From Spinacia oleracea (lineage: Eukaryota > Streptophyta > Magnoliopsida > Caryophyllales > Amaranthaceae): 64,000 bases of DNA. The number at the start of each line of letters is the position of its first letter. Positions within the stretch are counted from its first letter, which is position 1. The position numbers and the translations under genes are program-made. The stretch spans positions 99,293,152 through 99,357,151 of the forward strand of contig NC_079491.1 of NCBI RefSeq assembly GCF_020520425.1, written 5' to 3'. Positions 1 through 14,900 of the stretch are shown here, in pieces. The notes beneath the pieces are model-generated. The model searched no databases. It had not been told where the DNA came from and saw nothing but the letters and a program-made list of their open reading frames with translations.

Positions 1-2
1 AA

Positions 3-74
3 CCTCTGCCGCAGGCGAAGCACAACTCGCACACTGCAGCTATGGGAATCAAGCATATTGGAGAATGGCTTTGA
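3..74 (+). pseudogene. C-terminal tail of Copia gag-pol polyprotein (partial)
   Basis: The reading frame from base 3 gives a peptide ending HTAAMGIKHIGEWL then stop. It matches the end of the Copia polyprotein at 45447-49406, which ends two residues earlier because a tgg codon here is tga there. It is the extreme C-terminus after the RNase H domain. The rest of the gene is outside the window, so its integrity is unknown. Confidence 0.8.
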
Positions 75-922
75 TGTCCTTGTTTAATGTTTTAAAGTTT
101 TAGAGTTTAATTCTTTGTAAAACATCATTGGTTAATCATTCACAATAAATGAATAGAATTCATTTTTCCATTTAATTTGTGGTTTATTAAATGATGAGTC
201 CCTTCAATTTGACGAAATATTCAAGATAGACTGTCAAGACCAGTCCTGTGACTAAGAAATGTCTATCAAGTGAACTTGAATGTCAAAAGTTGAAAAAAGG
301 TCCCTGGTCGGAGTTTTCTATAAAGATGGACGCCTAGAAAACATTAGACGACTAGAATGAAAGATGACTAGTAGTTATGTTTCTTGAACTATGTGGACAT
401 GGCAATGTCGTAATCATTTGCATAGATACTTACTTTGGGAAGACTAGTATCGGACAGACCGAAACTTTACTATAAGAGATGAAAATCTGTCATAAGTAAA
501 TTTCATTAAAATTATTAGACACTAAATCCTCAATACCTGAGTGATTTGAGATTACATGTTTGAGAACTGCTTACTTTAACGTTGACCAATCGTCGCACCG
601 TAAAAGGAGGCTATAAAGGCAACGCTCAGGTAATCACCTATCAAACGAAGTCTAATCTCAAGATCGCAAGATTGGGATTGTCCTCCCATAAATCGGGATA
701 AGATGCTTAAAAGTTGTACAAGGCCACTCGGAGAGCTAGAAACTGTAAAATGCATGGCCGTGCTCGGATGAATCATAGGCTATGATTATCTGTTTATTTA
801 ATCAGTTGAACTCTGAAACCGAGAAACACCTCTGGACATAATAAGGATGACAACTCTTACCTTATGTTCCAGAGCAAGCATCGAGCGACAAAGGAATTAG
901 GAAATGCACACTTGTCCCTAAG

Positions 923-936
923 GACAAGTGGGAGAC
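923..936 (+). other. Polypurine tract of Copia element
   Basis: A purine-rich stretch (acaagtgggagac) lies immediately before the TG that opens the 3' LTR. The same tract precedes the 3' LTR of the nested copy (44575-44589, minus strand). It primes plus-strand DNA synthesis in this class of element. Confidence 0.7.
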
Positions 937-2343
937 TGAAGGAAATAATGCCCTTGGTCCAAGTATGCATTTAATGATAAGTCTAATAAATGCGGTTCAG
1001 TATTAATTAACAAGTTGATAATTCAGTGAGATCAAGTGAGCTGAATGCCTAGCTAGAGGCCGCTTCAGTTCAAGTGGAATTAATGATATTAATCCACAGC
1101 TTACTCTAGGCTAAACCCGTAGGGTCACACAAATAGTACGTAAATGGATCAAGTATTTAATGGAATTAAATACTCCATCTATGGATATTCGGAATCGACG
1201 GATCTTGGTTTCAGTGGGAGTTGAGATCGTCAAAGGCAAGAAATGAATACTCCGGAAACGATGATATTGCCGGAAACGGAAATATGGATCATATCGGAAA
1301 TATAAATATTATCCAAGTCGTAGATGTTGCCGGAAACGGAAACATGGTACGTATCGAAAAATATTATCGGAAATGGAAATATTGCCGGAATCGGAAATAT
1401 TGCCGGAAACGGAAATATTGTCAGAATCGGAAATATTATCGGAATCGGAAAATAATTCCGGAAACGGAAATATTAAATATTTGTTCGAAACGGAAATTAA
1501 TTCCGGAGTCAAAAATATTAAATATTGTTCGTATCAGAAATGAATTCCGGAATCGGGAATTTAATCGGAAGCGCGTCGTACGAATTAGCATCGGACGAGA
1601 CTTGCTAGACGAAGGCCCAGCACGAAGCCAGGCCTACGCCCAGCAAGCCGAGCGCCCAAACACACGCTGCCAAACCGCGTCAGGCCCAGCGCAAGGCCAG
1701 GCCCAGCAAGGCATGGCGCGCGCACGCGGGCTGATGCTCGTGGGCTGCGAGCAGCGCCAGCTCGTGTGGGCCGCAAGGCCTGCGCGGGTTTGTGCGATGC
1801 TCGTACTCGTGCAACGTTTGTGTTTCAATACAAATCCTAAAGCTAATGGAATTTATTCTATGATTAAATCCTAATCCTAATAAAGATAGAATTTGTTTAA
1901 TAGAGTTTTAATAAGATTCTAATTAAACAAATTTGTATCCTAATAGGATTCCAAGTCCTTTTCCATAACTTTATAAATAGGTGCCTAGGGTCACAATTTA
2001 TGAGACACAATTTCAAGTATTCAAACAATAAAAAGCTAAGATTTTTAAGTAGAAAAATCAGCCATATTCCTTCCCTATTAGCCGAAAATATATAGTTCCT
2101 TAAGGGCGATTCTAGTTGGTCAATCTTAAGGCGGATCCGGACGTGATGTGGACTATCTACGGAGGGACGACACTTGGAGTCCTAAAGACTTGTTCTTGTT
2201 CGGTTCGGGCGCAGCTAGGGAGGGCACGCTACAAAGTGTATGCATCTGAATTATGCTAAATGATTATGTGTTAATAATATGTTTCCTGGCTTTATGGTTT
2301 TTCCGCATGATTTATGTTTATTCAGATGTATCATAACCTAACA
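937..2343 (+). repeat. Copia 3' LTR (1407 bp)
   Basis: Begins TGAAGGAAATAATG and ends ATAACCTAACA, matching both LTRs of the nested Copia element. A TATA box, TATAAATA, lies at 1971-1978, so U3 is about 1.03 kb. The LTR includes an 18-bp tandem array (1240-1575) and a GC-rich block (about 1570-1800) within otherwise AT-rich DNA. Long open frames across that block look like composition artefacts. Confidence 0.9.
1240..1575 (+). repeat. 18-bp tandem array (cggaaatattgccggaat type) in Copia LTR
   Basis: Degenerate 18-bp units alternating cggaaatatt with gccggaat/gccggaaa run through this stretch. The same array occurs in the other Copia LTRs (about 43950-44260 and 52545-52720, reverse complement). 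It lies in U3 upstream of the TATA box, so it could act as an enhancer-like array, but that is inference. Confidence 0.75.
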
Positions 2344-3829
2344 CCTTCAGCATGCGTTTCTTTGATTTCACTTTAACACAATGGTGTTCAACATATTCTT
2401 TCCTAAGTCAAATTCTTTCAACAATGGAGGGCTCAACCCAAATTACGTGACTCGATCCTTGAACATAGCCTAGTTGAGATCTCTACATATACTCAAAATA
2501 TACGGTAGATACTTTAGCATAGATTAGTCTATGTTGTTCACTCTAGATTGTCGTTTCATAGCCTTCGAAACTACTTTCTTGCCAACTTGGCATATTTCAA
2601 AACTTCATGAACTCTTGTATTTTCCTCAAAATTGTTCCTTTAGAATTCACCAAAATTCTTAAATGATCCATAGGTAGGTTTACTAAATGTATCAAAGCAC
2701 GGGTCTTAATTATGATTCATCAAGATCTCACATACAACTGATAATCCCAAATAATTCCAGCTAACTTTATGGTATTTGGTTTACAACCTCTAGTATATCC
2801 TTAATAGTTCAACGAACCTTCAAAAATACTCTTGCACTAATTCCATTGATACCAGATATATGACGCATAATGGTAACTTATCTTGATCCTCTATAATACT
2901 CATACATTATCGTTTCTTGCACATAAGATCGGGGTTCCCAAGGTAACATTTTCATTTTATCATTCTTAAAATAATTTCCCCCAGATTAACTCATATCATC
3001 TCATTGGAATCTAAAATCTTGCTCTCCTATTAGAGGTCTATCATGTTTCCTTCTTGAAATACACTTAGGCACTTAGGCAAGAAAATTTTCTTCCATACCT
3101 GTCTGATAAACTTCCAACTTCAATCTTTTGTCTCTTAGTTATTGTAGAAATCTACCCTCCTTTTTCAACGATTAACTATCAATCTTTCTCATATTTGTGA
3201 ACCTATCATCCTTGCATCACATCATTCCAACATGCCTGAATCTCTTTAGGTTACCTAGTACTCAACAACCTAAACATATCAACCAATTTGGTACAAACTC
3301 CGAACATACATGACAAACAATAAATGAATGAAGGAATATCAATTAGTATAGAATAATTAGAAAAGAGAATTACAAGGACCATTGGTATCATTTCTGCCTT
3401 TCTCATGTAGTTTCGTCATAGGATCTACTTCAGTCATGGGTTTCTGAGGCATGCTAACAATGTCATTGGTTCTATGTTCATTGTCAATAGACGATCTTTT
3501 AGTACGTGTGGCTGACGGTAATAACTCAGAATAATCCTGAACCTAATGTCATAACTTCCACAACGATCATTTGTTCTTAGCGCAAATCCTTAATTCGTAC
3601 TTCCTTAATCTCATAATTCAACGTTGGCCTCGCATTCAAGCAAACTTTTCCTTTATCCTTAAGGAACTTGACTTCTATAACAAATATTTCCTTAGTCTCA
3701 TCAATCAAAGTTGGTCTCGGTACTGACTTAACGCATTTAAACAAACATTTCCTTTATTCTTAACAACTTAACTTCTAGGTTTTACAGATCATCTCGGTTG
3801 GCTCGTAGAAAGGTAGGATCGAATTTAGG

Positions 3830-4800
3830 TAAGATTTTGACTCAAGCATCTACAATAACATTGGCTTTTCTAGTAGGGTATTGTATATCAAGATCATAAG
3901 TAAGGTAGTTCTATTCAGGGACTTGGAGTTGGCGAGAGAATCATCTATGACCTTCCTATTCCATTTTTACACATCATATTCCATGTTTAGAAGTATTACT
4001 ATAAATAACAAATCTCTCAGTTCCGGATGGAAGACAAGGATATAGGCATTTGTGATACGTCTCTCAAGTTCTCGAATTGCAGATTCACAATCATCATTCC
4101 CCATAAATTTGATATTCTTCCTAACCAATCGGATTGTAGGTAAGGAACCTTAGAGAAATCTTAAATAAATCTTCTATAATCTTCAGCTAAACCCATAAAA
4201 TTTCATACTTCAGGAACATTAGTTGGTCTAGGGTATTCCACGATTGCTTTTACTTTCTCATGATCAACAGATACACCTTTCTCAGAAATAATATGACCTA
4301 AAAACGATATTTCCTTAAGCTAACACATAACTGGTTTTCATATCTAACACTTTTCTCAGATGCTCCTTGTTTTCCTCATTATTCTTAGAATGTACTAAAA
4401 ATATCATAAATGGAAACAACTACAAACTCATCAAGGTATAGTTTAATTCTCTCGGTGGAGGCATACAAGGTTTCTTTTCTGGGAAACATATTCACAAACA
4501 ATAGTTGTGTCAGTGAGTGGTGATCGACAACACTACAAGGATAACCAGAAAAAATCACCACCGGAGCTTTCAAACCAGTGACAATTTGCATCGTTGGTTT
4601 TCTTACTAACTTATGGAATGCAATCCTATCCTCATCTGGCATTTTGGTCACACTATGCTTTAAACAATTAATGTTAGCTTCATATTCAACCAATTTATTC
4701 CCAAAATTACATCAGATCTAGATAGATCAAAGGATACTAAAACTCAACTTTCTCTAACATCATATGACAATTTCTAATTCACAATCACTAGGAAATAAAA
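3830..4800 (-). pseudogene. Remnant Tekay-like pol (protease, RT, RNase H fragments)
   Basis: Read on the minus strand, about 4800-4640 gives a protease-like tail (SRSDVILGINWL, then EYEANINC after a frameshift). Around 4440-4390 there is a decayed RT active-site stretch (LDEFVVVSIYDI, where FIDDI is usual). At 4310-4160 comes FLGHIISEKGVSVDHEKV followed by an in-frame stop. RNase H/connection remnants appear at 4110-3830 (CESAIRELERRI). The protease sequence runs almost directly into the RT active-site region, so the RT N-terminal half appears deleted. Stops and frameshifts show it is dead. Confidence 0.75.
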
Positions 4801-5124
4801 CACTCATAATTGCATCGATATGGCATAATCCTCGTGCATAATGTGGTTATCATGATGCTCGTTGCGAGCCCTTGGGGACATCATTCATAGCCTCGATAAA
4901 AAATATTCAACATAACATGTCTCAACAAATGGAAGCAAATAAATCATAGAAAATAAACTCGTTCATCCCATTCCCTACACTCACACTCATTTTCATTTTA
5001 ACTTAAGTAACATGATTTTAGAAAATTCTTTTTAAATCATTCCTTAAAACTCTTTACTTAAAGCCTAATGAATTCTATTCGTGCGAAAACCCGTAAGGTT
5101 TAGCACTTATGGTCCAGAACCTTC

Positions 5125-5136
5125 GCTCTGATACCA
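5125..5136 (-). other. Primer-binding site (initiator Met tRNA)
   Basis: The minus strand reads TGGTATCAGAGC, complementary to the 3' end of plant initiator methionine tRNA. It lies three bases inside the LTR boundary at 5140. This fixes the orientation of the Tekay-like element. Confidence 0.85.
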
Positions 5137-5139
5137 AAC

Positions 5140-8141
<3,002 letters not shown>

Positions 8142-8330
8142 TTAACTAATTGGTTCTATTGTTTAACTAACTAGTTCATGTGCTTAACTAATTAGTCCAA
8201 TGGTCAACTAATTTGTTATCGTGCTTAACTAATTAGTTACAGTGCTCAACTAATTAATTTTAATGCTTAACTAATTGGTTATAATGCTTAACTAATTGGT
8301 TTCACTGCATAACTAATGGTTCTCATTGCT
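8142..8330. repeat. 21-bp minisatellite (ttaactaattggtt...), about nine units
   Basis: Nine near-consecutive units of 20-21 bp share the core ttaactaattagtt followed by seven variable bases, usually ending in tgc. The array starts at the first base after the Tekay LTR, so the retrotransposon inserted at or in it. The core aactaattagtt is partly palindromic. Confidence 0.85.
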
Positions 8331-8957
8331 TAACTTTTATGATACCTATACAGCCTTTTGTGTAAAACCACCCTATATAAAAGTTTGTATAACATTTTAC
8401 CCACTCAATCTTATTTGCCTTATTATAAAACGGAGGTAGTACTTGTAATAGTGGATTTTTTTTAATGCATAACTAGTGGTTGTTCTCTTACGAGCTATGA
8501 AGTGGTCCATGGTTAATTGTATTAATTTACGAATTGAACAACTGATTATGACCCCTCGTCCTTAACAATTAAGATACACAAATTTGGTCCATGTCGATCA
8601 AAGGATAATAACCTTACATTTTCCCTCCGACCCTAGGAGTCATTGTGTATGTCGATCAAGGGATCGATGTAAACTGCTCGGGTTGGATTGAGTTAGGCAT
8701 CACCCGTATTTTCATTCCCTTTGCATCTATCCACCATCAATACCAAATCAATACCTAGTATTTAAAAAGCATAACCATCACCATTTCAATGACACGTAAG
8801 CAATACTATTTTGATGATACGTGTCTCAATCTTATTAATCTTTCTATTTATTTTTTGTTATAAAAAAAATAATGGTCATTCATTATTCTAATTTATTGTC
8901 ATTAGTTATTACGTAGTATACTACTAATCTCCGTCTCTTTAATTTACTAGAATTGTA
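8331..8957. other. AT-rich intergenic stretch, no gene seen
   Basis: No convincing coding sequence. A MITE-end-like motif (aaaacggaggtagta) occurs at about 8426-8440 and ctccgtctcttta at about 8930, suggesting worn Stowaway remnants, but no paired inverted terminus could be matched. Confidence 0.5.
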
Positions 8958-9258
8958 CTGCATCCATCCCATATTTATAGTATTATTTGATTAAAAACAC
9001 GAGTTTTAAGAAAAGTGTAATATAGTACACGGAAATTTAGAATATAGTACATTGATAATTGATTTGTATGAGAAAGTGGAATATAATACATGGATAAAGG
9101 AATAGAGTACATGGAGAAGTTGGGTTGGATTTTCAGTGCATTTTTAATTAATATAGTACATGGAAAAGTGGGAAACTCAATGGCCAGAAATAGAAACATG
9201 ATTATAATTTTGGGACGCTTAAAATAGAATCAGGACTACAAAAACGGGACAGAGGGCT
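8958..9258. mobile_element. Stowaway-like MITE (301 bp, diverged)
   Basis: Flanked by TA dinucleotides (8956-8957 and 9259-9260). The left end (ctgcatccatcccatattta) and the inverted right end (agccctctgtcccgtttttg) pair imperfectly and resemble the CTCCCTCCGTCCC termini of the other MITEs here. There is no coding capacity. Such elements are moved by Tc1/mariner-type transposases supplied in trans. Confidence 0.65.
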
Positions 9259-10319
9259 TACCAAAAATTAGGATCGATACTCAACTTGATTATGCCTAAA
9301 CTACCGTCCCCTACTTCATCTTCCCCATTCATCACCTTCCCATTAACTCTCCAAGCTTAATTATTTTCAATGTCAATTTAATTCAATCCCCAAATCTTCT
9401 CCCCTTTTCCTGTAGCACTAGTGCAAAATTTAACCTCACTAATAGACTTTTTGACTGATCCGTTTTGAAACGGTAGGAGATTATAGGGTGCTTTAATTCA
9501 ACATTTCTATTGTTTATTTTCATGCATGCAATTCAAGCTGTAATACCACCTCCCCCCTCTATCTCTCTCTAAGCACGTTGTTCTTGATTTTTCTTAAGCA
9601 CATTGGAAGTATGTTGTTTATTTTTCTTGCTTAATTAGTTGCAATTCATTTTGCAGAGAAGGATAATCTTATAATGTATGGTTTCTATGCAAATGATTAA
9701 AGGTAGGTAAATCGTCATCGACATTTTGAGATTTTTAGGTGGGTTTTATTTGTATATTTTTGTTGTTAGAGGAACTTACAATTAGTTTTAGTTCTCCTAT
9801 AAGAAATTTTTTGTCAGTATATATAGTTCAATAGTTAGACTTTGTTAAGTCTTTCCCTTAATTGGATAACATAAGTATAGTCGTAAAGTGTAACAGTTGC
9901 AAAATGTAACAGATGCAAATTAATTTGTTTGGTAGAAAAATGTAATGATTAAAAAGACAAGACTTCATATGTTAAAGTTTTAATTATTGTCATTTGGTTT
10001 AAACACCTTCTAACACCTACTTAAGAACAACATAACTTCTAAATTCCATTACCCGACCAACATATAGCCAGCCCGTTCGACCAAACTAATTTGGTTAATA
10101 ACGAAGTTTGTTCCCTTTCCCTCCCCTCCAAACCAAGTGTAAATTTCAATTGAGAGACACGACTCATGAGTTCCATTTCACTAGAGGTCTAGAGCTGATG
10201 GGCTGGCCGACACGTGAGTCTTTTGAGTTTAAAACTTTGTCCAACAAAATAAGGCAGGATGCGAGGAGCTCGGCGAGGCAGCATGTTGTGATGTGTGAGC
10301 AAACACATCACAACGCAAT
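9259..10319. other. Intergenic, no feature recognised
   Basis: AT-rich with short pyrimidine tracts and no supported gene, RNA or transposon end. It lies upstream of the repeat block at 10320 and the amylase gene. Confidence 0.5.
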
Positions 10320-10706
10320 TTCGATAATAAAATGTACCATTTTTTTAAAAAAGAGTATCATTTCATTTTTAAAAATTACCATTTCGTTAAACAAAGTACC
10401 ATTTCGATAAAAAGATGTATCATTTCGTTAAAAAGAGTACAATTTCATTAAAAACGGAGTACCATTTCGTTTAGAACATGTACTTATGTTTTTACAAAAA
10501 TATAATAGACTGCCGTTTTAACTTCCTCGGATGCGAGAGGCACACTAGCCTATCATTTTGTTAAAAAAAGTACCATTTCATTAAAAACGGAGTACCATTT
10601 CGATTAAAACATGTACCATTTCATTGAATTTTTTGCTGTTATATTTTTACAAAAATATAATAGACTGTCATTTTGACTTCCTCGGATACGAGAAGCACAC
10701 TAGCCT
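10320..10706. repeat. Tandem gtaccatttcgttaaaaa units within a duplicated block
   Basis: Repeated short units (accatttcgttaaaaa and variants, about 17-20 bp) run from 10333 to 10460. A larger block then occurs twice: aaaacggagtaccatttcg to cacactagcct at about 10452-10551 and again at about 10584-10706. The second copy has extra accatttcatt sequence. Both copies share ttacaaaaatataatagact and ttcctcggat. The structure suggests replication slippage plus segmental duplication. Confidence 0.75.
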
Positions 10707-11982
10707 GCTTATTTTTAAACCGTCAATAAAAATATCAGAATATTATAATGAGGGTATGCTGATTTTGAATGTTAATCGGTCATGCACATTTATGGAAAAT
10801 AGGCACGTATATGATACCATATGACATGACACGACTTTTCCTTAAAGATCGAGTTGAGCCAGTTGAGGTCTGCTATCTCAAGAGTTCGAGTTTTTCAACC
10901 CAAAAAGTTATCAAAATCTTTAAAGTCGTTCCCAACTCAATTTGTTTAATTGTCTTGATGCAGTCGACTCAAAAACTTTGTTTTGGCATAGAATGTTGTC
11001 CTACGCGCCATAATTATTGGAATTCCTGGTCGACAACGAACACCATGTCTTTATTGCTTCCTCATCAATCAACTTCATCATCCAAATCCCTAATTTCACC
11101 ATCAGATCAAACATCATCATCACCAAACCCAATCCTCTCTGCGCATTTGTCCTTAAATCGTGAATATGCATTACGTTAAAGTTGTTGTTAGCAATTGAAG
11201 AAAGTTGATCAAATTGAAGCCAACATCTTCCTGGAATCCTCTTACTATCATCGCCCGCCAACTGTTCGACGAAATCCCTCTCTGAAAAGTAAATACCCAG
11301 TTGCCCATTTCTGGATTCTCTTTGAATTCCATTCATCCACTGTTTTGAATTTTGATTTTCAATTCAAACCTTTGGTTTTTTTTTCTTCTTCTTAATTTTG
11401 AATATTTTTGTTATTATCTGGTAGCTGTGTTTTTTATTTTTTTTGTTGAGAGATGGCTAGAAGATGAGAAAAGTGTAGCTGTGTCTTCTTGATTTTTTAT
11501 TTTTTATTTTTTATTTTTTATTTTTTATACGAGTACTAATCTAGTTTTCTTTGGTATTAGGTTAGTGGTTAGATTTTCGACATTAGTTGAAACTAATAAG
11601 GGCTAGATGAGTCTCTGATCATGTAATCCGATGATGTCTAAAAGTTGGTTACTTGAACCAGAAGTTTGCATTAGAGACCGCGAAAAAGGAAATGAGGAAT
11701 TATGAATTGAAACGGAATTTAACGTTGATTTCATTACTGCAATGCTAAGTAAATAAGCAATAAATGTGGTAGCATAATCTCTGCTGTTTTCTGCTAGCAT
11801 GTTCGGTGATACATGTGTGGTAGCATAATAGGACTCAAGCATGAACCTATTTCAGTGCTCTGATGTTCTATTTGGTCCATTCTTAATATCCCTACTAACT
11901 GGGTGCTTTTTTGGTATGACTTTGCTTACAGGATTACTGGTTGAGAATTTAGCATTCAAGCTACACCAAATTTTGATCCAAC
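10707..11982 (+). other. Upstream flank of amylase gene, with possible 5'-UTR exon and intron
   Basis: No independent gene is supported. An AG acceptor (tgcttacag) ends at about 11931, only 52 bases before the amylase start codon. This suggests that the 5' untranslated region is spliced. A donor-like gaaaagtaaata at about 11285-11296 could end the first non-coding exon. This is inference from splice motifs only. Poly-T and (tttta)n stretches at 11380-11530 fit an intron. Confidence 0.35.
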
Positions 11983-14900
11983 ATGGGTTACATACATGTA
12001 CGTCTTTTTGTTATATTGAATTTTTGAGAATTTCTAGGTTCAGCGCTTACCAATTATCGTTTTATATCTGAATTACTCATGTTTGTCTTTATTGGGATGT
12101 ATTTGCTTATTCGTCGAACACAATTTTGACTAAAACTCTGCAATTCCTTATTCTTTCTAATTTGCAGGGCTTTGATGAAAATGTCGAGCAGACTGATGTT
12201 GGTATGAACACTGTCACACTGATTGTCTTTTATTCACCTCCTAAAATTTTGTGCACGCTGCAAGTAGTGATGGTAACATTGCCTTAGTTAGAACCCAAAT
12301 TCTTCAAGGACAGTGTAGAACAATTTTCATTTAACATGCCAGTACTAATTGTCAATTTATCATTATTTCTGGCCGTATAGATCAAGCACTCGATTAAGAT
12401 TTCATCATCTGAATGGGAACTTCTATGTTTCAGTTTTATTTTTTACTTTTTTCTTTCTAGTTTAATTAGAATGATGTTTTTAGTTTAAAATGATTTCTTA
12501 TATATTCAAGTGGTTTGGTTGTGATTGCTTTCAAATGAAGGGACGGCTCTTGATTTATATTACGAAGTAAATACTGATAACTTGCATTGATGTGGTAATC
12601 TTTGATTAGTCATTGGAAATTTGAAATGTAACTTAAAAGACTTTGTCCTTAATTTCATCATCTAAGAAGCATTAAATTTTCTAAGTGGCCATCACTCGTA
12701 AATATCCCTTGCTATATTTATGAGAATAATTTCCCTTCTTTCAAAATCAGTTCTGTTAGTTGTGAGCAAAGTCATGTTGGATCATTTTCAGGTGCAGCAA
12801 CCAGAAAAGGAAGAGAAATCCTTCTTCAGGTATTTGCCAAAAGTTCTCTTGCTATGTTATATAGACTTATAAGAGGAATACGAAGATGACAGTTTGCTTC
12901 TTTCCATTTAGCAATGTACTTCCTTGTTCACAGATATATAATCCATATATCTTAAGACAGGACTGATAGGTACACATTACTTAAAGTTATCACAATATTC
13001 CCCAAAAATGACTACAGCACTCTTATGTTTGTTAATTCTAGTAAAAGCAACTCATTCTAATTATAGATGACTAATTGGAATAAGATAAACTTTGTATTCG
13101 TTATACATTTTGATAAGGTTGCTTAAGTCATATTTGACAATTTCTCCTTTAAGTGATACTTATTTGAGAATTCCTCCTTTAATATTTGTGAGTGGAGGAC
13201 TGGAGTGGGTACTCAAAACAGCTAATGGCTGATTCCCATGCTCCAGTGCCCCCAATCTTTCTAAGGCAAATTTATTTTTTTTCAAGTCACTGGCCTGTTT
13301 CCCCTTCAAAGGTTATGGATGTTGATCACCATTGGCCTTATTATTTTATTTACTATATGGTCAACAGGCTTTCAATTGGGAGTCTCACAAATCTGACTGG
13401 TGGAGAAACTTAGAGAAAAAGATGTCTGATATCGCCAAATCTGGGTTCACATCTGCGTGGTTGCCACCTGTATCTCAATCTTTGTCTCCTGAAGGTGAGA
13501 GGAAAGACACTTCCCTTCACTGAGTTCAGAAAAATATTCCATGTATCTATTTTATGGTGATTTGTGAGTCCATTTTTATGGATTTTCTATTTGTAGGCTA
13601 CCTTCCGCAGGATCTATATTCACTTGATTCCGCATATGGTTCTGAGGACTTACTGAAAGATTTACTACAGAAAATGAAGCAGCACAAAGTGAGACCCATG
13701 GCTGACATAGTAATTAATCATCGTGTTGGGACTACGAAAGGCCATGGAGGGATGTACAACCGCTATGACGGAATTTCATTACCATGGGATGAACATGCTG
13801 TTACATCGTGTACTGGTGGATTAGTAAGTTATACTTAAGTCAATCACTGGATGGTTAATGTTGATCAATTCTTCAGAAGATTTTCTGCGGACTTTGAATT
13901 AACTTTGTTTTGCACATTTTTTGTTCTGTGTTTCTGCCGCATAGAGATTTTGCAGTTACATCATGTTTCTTTTACAGCTTGGGTAACACTATAGAGAGCT
14001 TCATTAGTTAGACCTCATCATGGAATTAGCGGAACCTCACCATGGCATCAGAGAATAGATAGTGGACTTAATAAGAGAATGTACTAGGAAAATTACACTG
14101 ACAACTCAGTATGCATCCCATTTCTGTGGGGCCTGTTTGTAAAAATATAGGAAGATTCATTGTAAACTAACATAATTTTGTAATTAGATGAAGATCTTTT
14201 GCTTGTGAGGTGAGTTCGAAAGTACATATGGTAAATGTTTAACCCATTAGACTTGGCCTTAACTAAAATACAGAGATGAATACAATGAATCATGAGCTAG
14301 AGTAATTGTCTCTCCCGCATGAGGTAATCGGTGACATAACTGGCAAACAAATCTGTTCAAGACTTTCTAATATTTTTGGCTGGTTAACTCATAAAGGAAA
14401 CAAAGAAATCAAACATTCTTTATACACTGATACGTTAAAAGTGTTAAACTATACTTTTTTGGTCTGGTTTAATTATTCATTGCCATATACTCCGTATGTC
14501 ATTATTCTGTTGTTAAATTTTGATTATGTGTTACATTAAACTACGAAGTATAACATTTACATGTTTGACTTCAGGGAAATAGAAGTACTGGTGACAATTT
14601 TGATGGTGTACCAAACGTTGATCATACACAATCCTTTGTTAGAAAAGATATTACAGAATGGCTGAGGTGGCTGCGGAATAAGGTCGGCTTCCAAGACTTT
14701 CGATTCGATTTTGCAAAAGGGTAACATGTCATCTTGAAACGCTGTACACTTGTCACTAGATTTTTAATTTTGTCCAGGATTGAGCATAATTTTTCAATTC
14801 TTTGTTAGTTATGCAGCAAAATACGTGAAGGAATACATTGAAGGTGCAAAACCAGTGTTTTGTATTGGAGAATATTGGGACTCTTGTAATTACGATAATG

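Larger units (their letters stand above)
1..2343 (+). mobile_element. Ty1/Copia retrotransposon, 3' part (left end outside window)
   Basis: The first 74 bases encode the last residues of a Copia polyprotein, matching the C-terminus of the complete Copia element at 43159-53035. A 3' non-coding stretch follows, then a purine-rich tract, then a TG...CA LTR that ends at 2343. It is the same family as the nested copy: the LTR starts TGAAGGAAATAATGCCC and ends CATAACCTAACA in both. The 5' portion lies left of the window, so its target duplication cannot be confirmed; the right-hand candidate is ccttc (2344-2348). It abuts decayed Tekay-like internal sequence and probably inserted into it. Confidence 0.9.

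Noticed and set aside
1221-1874. 217-codon open frame across the Copia LTR
   Set aside because: It runs through the 18-bp array and the GC-rich block; its repetitive sequence mirrors the array. The equivalent frame in the other LTR differs. It is LTR sequence, not a gene.
8142-8330. Possible CRISPR-like array
   Set aside because: The spacing of constant and variable parts looks superficially similar, but units are 21 bp with only seven variable bases, and this is plant nuclear DNA. It is a minisatellite.
10108-10410. 100-codon plus-strand ORF
   Set aside because: Its second half is the accatttcgtta repeat; no start context or homology signal.
11001-11336. 111-codon minus-strand ORF upstream of the amylase gene
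   Set aside because: No recognisable domain; overlaps the probable 5'-UTR region on the opposite strand and has no promoter or neighbouring exon support.
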